From contig NZ_CP095487.1 in the NCBI RefSeq assembly GCF_023028345.1, positions 2,666,001 to 2,730,000 on the forward strand: a stretch of DNA of 64,000 bases, written 5' to 3'. The notes below the pieces were generated by a model. That model did no database searches. It was not told the DNA's origin and saw only the letters and a program-made list of their open reading frames with translations. The position numbers and the translations under genes are program-made. Of the stretch, positions 60,435 through 64,000 are shown in pieces. Position 1 is the first letter of the stretch; each line of letters begins with the position of its first letter. Source of the DNA: Halorientalis marina. Its GTDB lineage: Archaea > Halobacteriota > Halobacteria > Halobacteriales > Haloarculaceae.

Positions 60435-61343
60435 TCAGGCACCCGCAGCGAGGTACGACGACAGGGAGGTGAGTTCGGCCGAGTCGACCTCGAACGCGTC
60501 GATATCGTTGTGCGTCGTCGTGTTGTCGATCCGGAGCGACCGGTACTGGTCGCCCCCCATCGGGAAGCCGGGGACGACCCCGAGCGTCTTGAGACCGATG
60601 CCGGCCAGCCCCATCGGGAGGGCGACGATCCTGATGGACTTCCCCTCCGCGTCGTAGACCAGGTCCGTGATCTCCCGGAGCGTGAGTACCTCGGGCCCGC
60701 CGATCTCGTAGGTCTCGCCGACGTAGTCGTCGTCCTCGGTCGCGTCGGCCAGGATGGGGACCAGGTCACCGACCCAGATGGGCTGGAAGCGCGTCTCCGT
60801 CCCACCGCCCGGGAGCGGGTACAGCGGCAGGCCCGGCGCGAACATCTTCTTGAGCCGCTTCGTGAACGAGACGAACTCGCCGCCCTCGCCGAAGACCACC
60901 GAGGGGCGGAAGATTACGGCATCCAGCGTCGATTCGCTGACAATTTCCTCGGCCTGCCCCTTCGACTGGAGGTAGCTTGTGGGACCGTCCGCGTCCGCGC
61001 CCAGCGCGCTCATGTGGACGATGCGCTCGACGCCGTGTTCCTCCGCCGCCTGCACCGTGTTGCGCGCCCCGTCCGTGTGGACCTCGAAGTGCCGGTCGTC
61101 GCCCCCCTTGGGCTTGAACAGCGGGGAGAGCGCGACGAGATAGATGACCGCGTCCTGCCCTTCGAAGGCCCCCTCGATGGAGTCGTAGGCAGTCACGTCA
61201 CCCATCACGGTGTCGACACTCGACGGGAGGTCCTCCGGGTCGGGGCTCCGCGAGAGCACAGTCACGTCGTGTCCCCGGTCGATCAGTTCCCTGCTCAGAT
61301 GTGTCCCGATGAAGCCACTCCCGCCGACGACGAGTACGTTCAT
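60435..61343 (-). CDS. Atypical SDR, NAD(P)-binding epimerase-like (NDUFA9-type)
   Basis: A 302-residue extended SDR. VVGGSGFIGTHLSRELIDRG (residues ~5-24) binds the dinucleotide, and VHMSALGAD and SYLQSKGQAEE supply Ser and the YxxxK pair. The C-terminal part (VFGEGGEFVSF, FQPIWVGDLV) matches complex I-associated 39-kDa-like proteins. It may act on sugar nucleotides or as a respiratory-chain accessory protein. A leaderless-type TATTTTTAAACG box lies ~30-40 nt upstream. Confidence 0.8.
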   Translation of the reverse strand: MNVLVVGGSGFIGTHLSRELIDRGHDVTVLSRSPDPEDLPSSVDTVMGDVTAYDSIEGAFEGQDAVIYLVALSPLFKPKGGDDRHFEVHTDGARNTVQAAEEHGVERIVHMSALGADADGPTSYLQSKGQAEEIVSESTLDAVIFRPSVVFGEGGEFVSFTKRLKKMFAPGLPLYPLPGGGTETRFQPIWVGDLVPILADATEDDDYVGETYEIGGPEVLTLREITDLVYDAEGKSIRIVALPMGLAGIGLKTLGVVPGFPMGGDQYRSLRIDNTTTHNDIDAFEVDSAELTSLSSYLAAGA

Positions 61344-61452
61344 ACCGTCTCTCGATACGCCGGGAATCCGTTTAAAAATACCGCGTGACTGGTTGGGTAC
61401 CGCAGTGGGACCGTCCGGGAGTCACTGTGGGTGCCGACGGCGACCCGGCGCG

Positions 61453-61457
61453 TTTAC
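61453..61457 (+). promoter_or_regulatory. TATA box of tmk
   Basis: TTTAC is centred 27 nt before the ATG at 61482, favouring it over the in-frame ATG at 61473. Confidence 0.45.
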
Positions 61458-61481
61458 CTTCCCCGCCCGTGCATGGCCGGT

Positions 61482-62072
61482 ATGCTCGTGACGCTCGAGG
61501 GACTGGACGGCAGCGGGAAAACGACGGTCCGGGGACACCTCGAAGCGGCCCTCGACGTGCCGGCGACGTTCACGCGCGAGCCGACCGATTCGTGGTACGG
61601 CGACGCCGTCTACCGCTCCATCGAGGACGACGACGCCGACCCGCTCGCCGAACTGTTCCTCTACACGGCCGACCACGCCGACCACCTCTCGCGGGTGGTC
61701 CGGCCCGCGCTCGCGGACGGCGACCTCGTCGTCTCCGACCGCTACGCCGACTCCCGGTACGCCTACCAGGGGGCGACGCTCGACGGCGTCGTCGACGACC
61801 CCCTGGACTACGTCCGGCGGATTCACGAGCCGTTCACGCGCGTCCCCGACCTGACCCTCTACCTCGACGTCCCGCCCGAGGTCGGGGCCGAGCGTGCGGG
61901 CGCGACGAACAAGTTCGAGAAAGCCGAGTACCTCGCGAGCGTCCGCGAGAACTACGAGCGCCTGCTGGCGGACGACGCCGAGCGTTTCGTCCGCATCGAC
62001 GCCACCCAGCCCCCGGAGACAGTCGCGAGCGAGGCCGAGGCGGCCGTCAGGAAACTGTTGGACGGCGACTGA
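61482..62072 (+). CDS. tmk: Thymidylate kinase
   Basis: A 196-residue dTMP kinase. The P-loop GLDGSGKTT begins near residue 8, [15 protein letters not shown] is the DR(Y/x) base and phosphate contact, and [15 protein letters not shown] is followed by the lid. It phosphorylates dTMP to dTDP for DNA synthesis. The ATG at 61482 is chosen by promoter spacing. It directly abuts the convergent membrane-protein gene. Confidence 0.93.
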   Translation: MLVTLEGLDGSGKTTVRGHLEAALDVPATFTREPTDSWYGDAVYRSIEDDDADPLAELFLYTADHADHLSRVVRPALADGDLVVSDRYADSRYAYQGATLDGVVDDPLDYVRRIHEPFTRVPDLTLYLDVPPEVGAERAGATNKFEKAEYLASVRENYERLLADDAERFVRIDATQPPETVASEAEAAVRKLLDGD

Positions 62073-62417
62073 TCAGAGTTCCCGCCGACTTCGCTGGGTC
62101 GACTGCCGCTGTGGCACGTCCACTTCGTCGGGCGAGGGCATCCAGAAGTAGTCGAAGGCGACGCCGAGCGTCGTCGGCAGGACGATGGTGACCCCGATAA
62201 GCGTCATCTCGCCGCCGAGGTCCGGCCCGAGGCCGAGAACGCCCCCGAAAATCAGCGTCAGCACGAGCAGTACGAGGGGCGTCAACAGGACCGTATAGAT
62301 GACGCTCCCCCACCGCGTCTTCAGTCGGACGCGGAAGAAGCGCGTCATGAGCGCCGCGACCGCGCTGTTGACCCCGAGGATGACGAGCAGTCCGACGATG
62401 TCGGCCACGCTGACCAT
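62073..62417 (-). CDS. Small membrane protein
   Basis: A 114-residue protein with three hydrophobic helices (~residues 5-24, 38-60 and 70-92) and a C-terminal polar tail (PSPDEVDVPQRQSTQRSRRE) facing the cytoplasm. No family certain. Start at ATG 62417 (MVSVADIVGLL). It is convergent with tmk, with stop codons touching, and 75 nt from the RAM-domain gene. Confidence 0.65.
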   Translation of the reverse strand: MVSVADIVGLLVILGVNSAVAALMTRFFRVRLKTRWGSVIYTVLLTPLVLLVLTLIFGGVLGLGPDLGGEMTLIGVTIVLPTTLGVAFDYFWMPSPDEVDVPQRQSTQRSRREL

Positions 62418-62492
62418 ACGCACCGTTGGGGCCGGGGACCCTTTGGGCTGTCGGCTGGCTTCGGGGTCGGCCTGGAGCGCCCTGCTGGCCGC

Positions 62493-62723
62493 TCACTCGA
62501 GCGTGATGTATGTCCGCGTGTCAGCCACGCCGTCGAGGTCGCGGATACTCGTCGCGACCGAGTGCAACACGTCGTAGACCTCCTCGGCAGTCACTTCGAC
62601 GATGATGTCGTATTTGCCGGCGACGATGTGTGCCTCCTCGATACCGTCCAGCCCTCGCGTTCGCTCCAGCAGGTCCTCGGATTTCCCCGCCGCCGTCTTC
62701 ACCATGATGTAGGCCCGCACCAT
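62493..62723 (-). CDS. Stand-alone RAM (Lrp/AsnC ligand-binding) domain protein, copy 1
   Basis: A 76-residue protein made only of a RAM/Lrp C-terminal domain, with no DNA-binding part. The fold begins VRAYIMVKTAAGKSEDLLE, the ligand pocket holds IVAGKYDIIVEV, and it ends VADTRTYITLE. Stand-alone RAM proteins form dimers to octamers that bind amino acids and modulate partner Lrp proteins. A second copy lies downstream of trkA (63558), suggesting both serve potassium or osmotic control (inference). Confidence 0.82.
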   Translation of the reverse strand: MVRAYIMVKTAAGKSEDLLERTRGLDGIEEAHIVAGKYDIIVEVTAEEVYDVLHSVATSIRDLDGVADTRTYITLE

Positions 62724-62835
62724 TCGTGCAGTGTGGTACACCATCTCATGACAAAAGCCTTTACCCGGTCCCGTCGTCCGCGCCACCCCAGTTTCGCAGG
62801 GGGTCGGAGCGATTGCACCCATCCGGGACACATAG

Positions 62836-62842
62836 CTTTAAG
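62836..62842 (+). promoter_or_regulatory. TATA box of trkA
   Basis: CTTTAAG is centred 28 nt before the trkA ATG at 62867, indicating a leaderless transcript. Confidence 0.55.
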
Positions 62843-62866
62843 CCGTACCGTGGGTGAATGTGACAC

Positions 62867-63556
62867 ATGAGATTTGTTATCGTGGGCGCCGGGCGCGTCG
62901 GCCTCCGGACCGCACGCGTACTGGCCGACGAGGGCCACGACGTGTCGATCATCGAGCGCGACGTGAAGAAAGCCGAGCGGGCCCGGAAAGAGGGATTCCA
63001 GGTGCTCGAGGGTGACGGCTCGACCGAGGCGGTTCTCGAGGATGCCGACCTCGGCGAGGTGGACGCCCTCGGCGCGCTGACCGGCGACCTCAACAGCAAC
63101 TTCGTGGCCTGCATGATCGCCAAACACCACGGCTGTCGGACCGTCCTCCGCATCGACGAGGAGTACCGCGAGGAGATATACAAGAAGTACGCCTCCGACG
63201 TGGACGAGGTCGTCTACCCCGAACGCCTCGGGGCCATCGCCGCCAAGAACGCGCTGCTCGGGGGCAACATCCGCGCCGTCGCCGACATCGAGCGCAACCT
63301 CCAGATGGTCGAACTCACCGTCACCGACGAGTCGCCGATGCGCGGCTACACCCTCTCGGAACTCGAACTGCCCGCCAAGTCCCGCCTGCTCGCCTTCCGG
63401 AAGAGCGGCGAGAAGTACGGCGTCCCTACCGGCGACGTGTCGCTCGAACTCGGCGACCAGCTCGTCGTCCTCGCAGACTTCGGCGTCCTCGACGACGTCC
63501 GCCGCATCGTCGTCGGCGAAACCGCCAGCCGCGCGGCCGCGACGGGAGGTGTCTGA
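62867..63556 (+). CDS. trkA: TrkA potassium uptake regulatory subunit
   Basis: A 229-residue RCK protein. The N-terminal dinucleotide fold VGAGRVGLRTARVLADEGHD (residues ~6-25) ends in the acidic ERD that selects NAD(H). A TrkA-C domain (~145-225, VELTVTDESPMRGYTLSELE and the LELGDQLVVL strand) follows. It gates a TrkH-type K+ channel in response to nucleotide, which matters in salt-in halophiles. The transmembrane TrkH is not in the window. It is followed after 1 nt by a RAM-domain gene. Confidence 0.9.
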   Translation: MRFVIVGAGRVGLRTARVLADEGHDVSIIERDVKKAERARKEGFQVLEGDGSTEAVLEDADLGEVDALGALTGDLNSNFVACMIAKHHGCRTVLRIDEEYREEIYKKYASDVDEVVYPERLGAIAAKNALLGGNIRAVADIERNLQMVELTVTDESPMRGYTLSELELPAKSRLLAFRKSGEKYGVPTGDVSLELGDQLVVLADFGVLDDVRRIVVGETASRAAATGGV

Positions 63557-63557
63557 G

Positions 63558-63788
63558 ATGGTCGTCGCCTACGTCATGGTCAAGGCTCACACCGGCGACG
63601 CTGACCGCCTCCGGAGCGAAATCGGGGCCCTCGAGGGCGTGGTGGAGGCGTCCATCGTCGCCGGCGACGTGGACCTCATCGCCAAGGTCGACGTCGACTC
63701 CCCTGCCGCCGTCAAAGACGTCGCCGCCACCGGTATCCAGGGGATCGACGGCGTCGAGGACACCCAGACCTACATCGCGATGGACTAG
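63558..63788 (+). CDS. Stand-alone RAM domain protein, copy 2
   Basis: A 76-residue RAM-only protein, paralogous to the gene at 62493: same length, VVAYVMVKAHTGDADRLRSE, IVAGDVDLIAKV and GVEDTQTYIAMD align throughout. GGAGGTG (63545-63551) gives a proper Shine-Dalgarno site 6 nt before the ATG at 63558, as expected for an internal operon gene after trkA. A GTG at 63549 is the only alternative start. It may sense an amino acid or other small ligand for TrkA. Confidence 0.82.
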   Translation: MVVAYVMVKAHTGDADRLRSEIGALEGVVEASIVAGDVDLIAKVDVDSPAAVKDVAATGIQGIDGVEDTQTYIAMD

Positions 63789-63806
63789 AAACTGAATTTT
63801 TACTTC

Positions 63807-63846
63807 GGGGGGATTCGCCCTCGGCGAACCCCCCCTCGCAAAAATT
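63807..63846 (+). terminator. Hairpin terminator after the trkA operon
   Basis: A stem of GGGGGG-A-TTCGCC (63807-63819) and GGCGAA-CCCCCC (63823-63834), with one bulged base and a 3-nt loop, is followed by CTCGCAAAAATTTAG. It lies 19 nt after the stop of the second RAM gene. Confidence 0.55.
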
Positions 63847-63861
63847 TAGTACAAAAACTCC

Positions 63862-63894
63862 CTCGACGCGAGGCTCTGCGAGCCTCGCGTCGAG
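63862..63894. repeat. 14-bp perfect hairpin between genes
   Basis: CTCGACGCGAGGCT (63862-63875) and AGCCTCGCGTCGAG (63881-63894) form a perfect stem with a 5-nt loop. It could be a bidirectional terminator between the trkA operon and the convergent gene at the window end. Confidence 0.55.
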
Positions 63895-63954
63895 TGAACC
63901 GCCTCGCTTCGCTCTCACGGCTTCGCCGTTCGAGCAGCGCTCGGCGGATGCGCC

Positions 63955-64000
63955 TTACTCCGCCGTCCCGGTCGCGGATTCGACCGGCGCACTGAGCGCG
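63955..64000 (-). CDS. Possible C-terminal end of a minus-strand gene
   Basis: On the minus strand the last bases read ALSAPVESATGTAE followed by a TAA at 63955-63957. The composition fits the acidic end of a haloarchaeal protein, and the position after two hairpins fits convergence with the trkA operon. Only 14 codons are visible, so the identity is unknown and the call is weak. Confidence 0.35.
   Translation of the reverse strand, partial: ALSAPVESATGTAE

Noticed and set aside
60402..61388. A plus-strand frame preceded by AGGAGGGATTACTA, a good Shine-Dalgarno-like lead.
   Set aside because: It is antisense to the SDR gene at 60435-61343, which has conserved motifs. The translated product is Arg/Val/Glu-rich without similarity to any known fold.
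1..64000. Search by eye for tRNA, rRNA and complete insertion sequences.
   Set aside because: No cloverleaf, conserved rRNA segment, or transposase-like reading frame with catalytic residues was found.

Overview
The window reads as chromosome of an extremely halophilic archaeon (class Halobacteria). It is strongly GC-rich, nearly every protein is acidic (Asp/Glu-rich), and many genes have a TATA-like box 26-30 nt upstream of the chosen start codon, which is the leaderless pattern of haloarchaea. Lineage-marking genes include archaeosine synthesis (tgtA, arcS, raSEA), coenzyme F420 synthesis (cofH, cofG, cofC), the bacterioruberin carotenoid genes (crtD, lyeJ, cruF, crtB), a CetZ tubulin, bat-type HTH regulators, a PGF-CTERM surface protein and a SAMP-like beta-grasp protein. 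A member of the Haloarcula side of the order is my guess, but the genus cannot be fixed from sequence alone. No rRNA, tRNA, CRISPR array or intact insertion sequence was seen.

Layout. 1-7230: end of a phosphoglycolate phosphatase gene, a GTPBP1-like GTPase, a bat-type HTH regulator, an NmrA-like SDR, two tandem paralogous HAD hydrolases, methenyl-H4MPT cyclohydrolase (mch) coupled to an unknown gene, and a zinc-ribbon protein. 7231-9139: an AT-rich gap, a ZIP metal transporter with a palindrome over its start codon, and an SDR. 9259-13476: the bacterioruberin block. 13693-16236: two tandem small coiled-coil paralogues, a small membrane protein, and an ornithine cyclodeaminase-type gene whose 3' end has been copied in tandem. 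16450-25059: two histidine kinases, a DsbA-like lipoprotein with a CxxC membrane partner, a glycosyltransferase, a cupin and a Nudix hydrolase. 25210-26631: a small accessory-looking patch encoding surface proteins, bordered by AT-rich palindromic DNA. 26694-40332: tgtA, arcS and raSEA, interleaved with a histidine kinase, a SAMP-like fusion protein, an epoxide hydrolase-like enzyme, a PGF-CTERM protein and an aldehyde ferredoxin oxidoreductase. 40336-49790: membrane proteins, four purine genes (purQ, purS, purU, purC), an R2lox-like oxidase and a three-gene signalling cassette. 49957-58253: the F420 genes with two histidine kinases, a bat-type regulator and an EthD-like protein. 58327-64000: CetZ with an overlapping membrane protein gene, a NAD-binding epimerase-like protein, thymidylate kinase, and TrkA flanked by two small RAM-domain paralogues.

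How genes work together. The carotenoid genes take geranylgeranyl diphosphate to phytoene (CrtB) and lycopene to bacterioruberin (LyeJ, CrtD, CruF). TgtA inserts preQ0 into tRNA, and ArcS with RaSEA convert it to archaeosine. CofG/CofH make the F420 chromophore and CofC activates the side-chain precursor. Five multidomain sensor kinases and three bat-type HTH proteins are present, but no ordinary stand-alone response regulator. The least explained elements are the signalling cassette with degenerate catalytic sites (44904-47150), the copied 3' end at 14678-14960, the SAMP fusion at 33500, the DsbA-like/CxxC pair at 18710-19992, and a 108-bp inverted-repeat element at 55982-56089.
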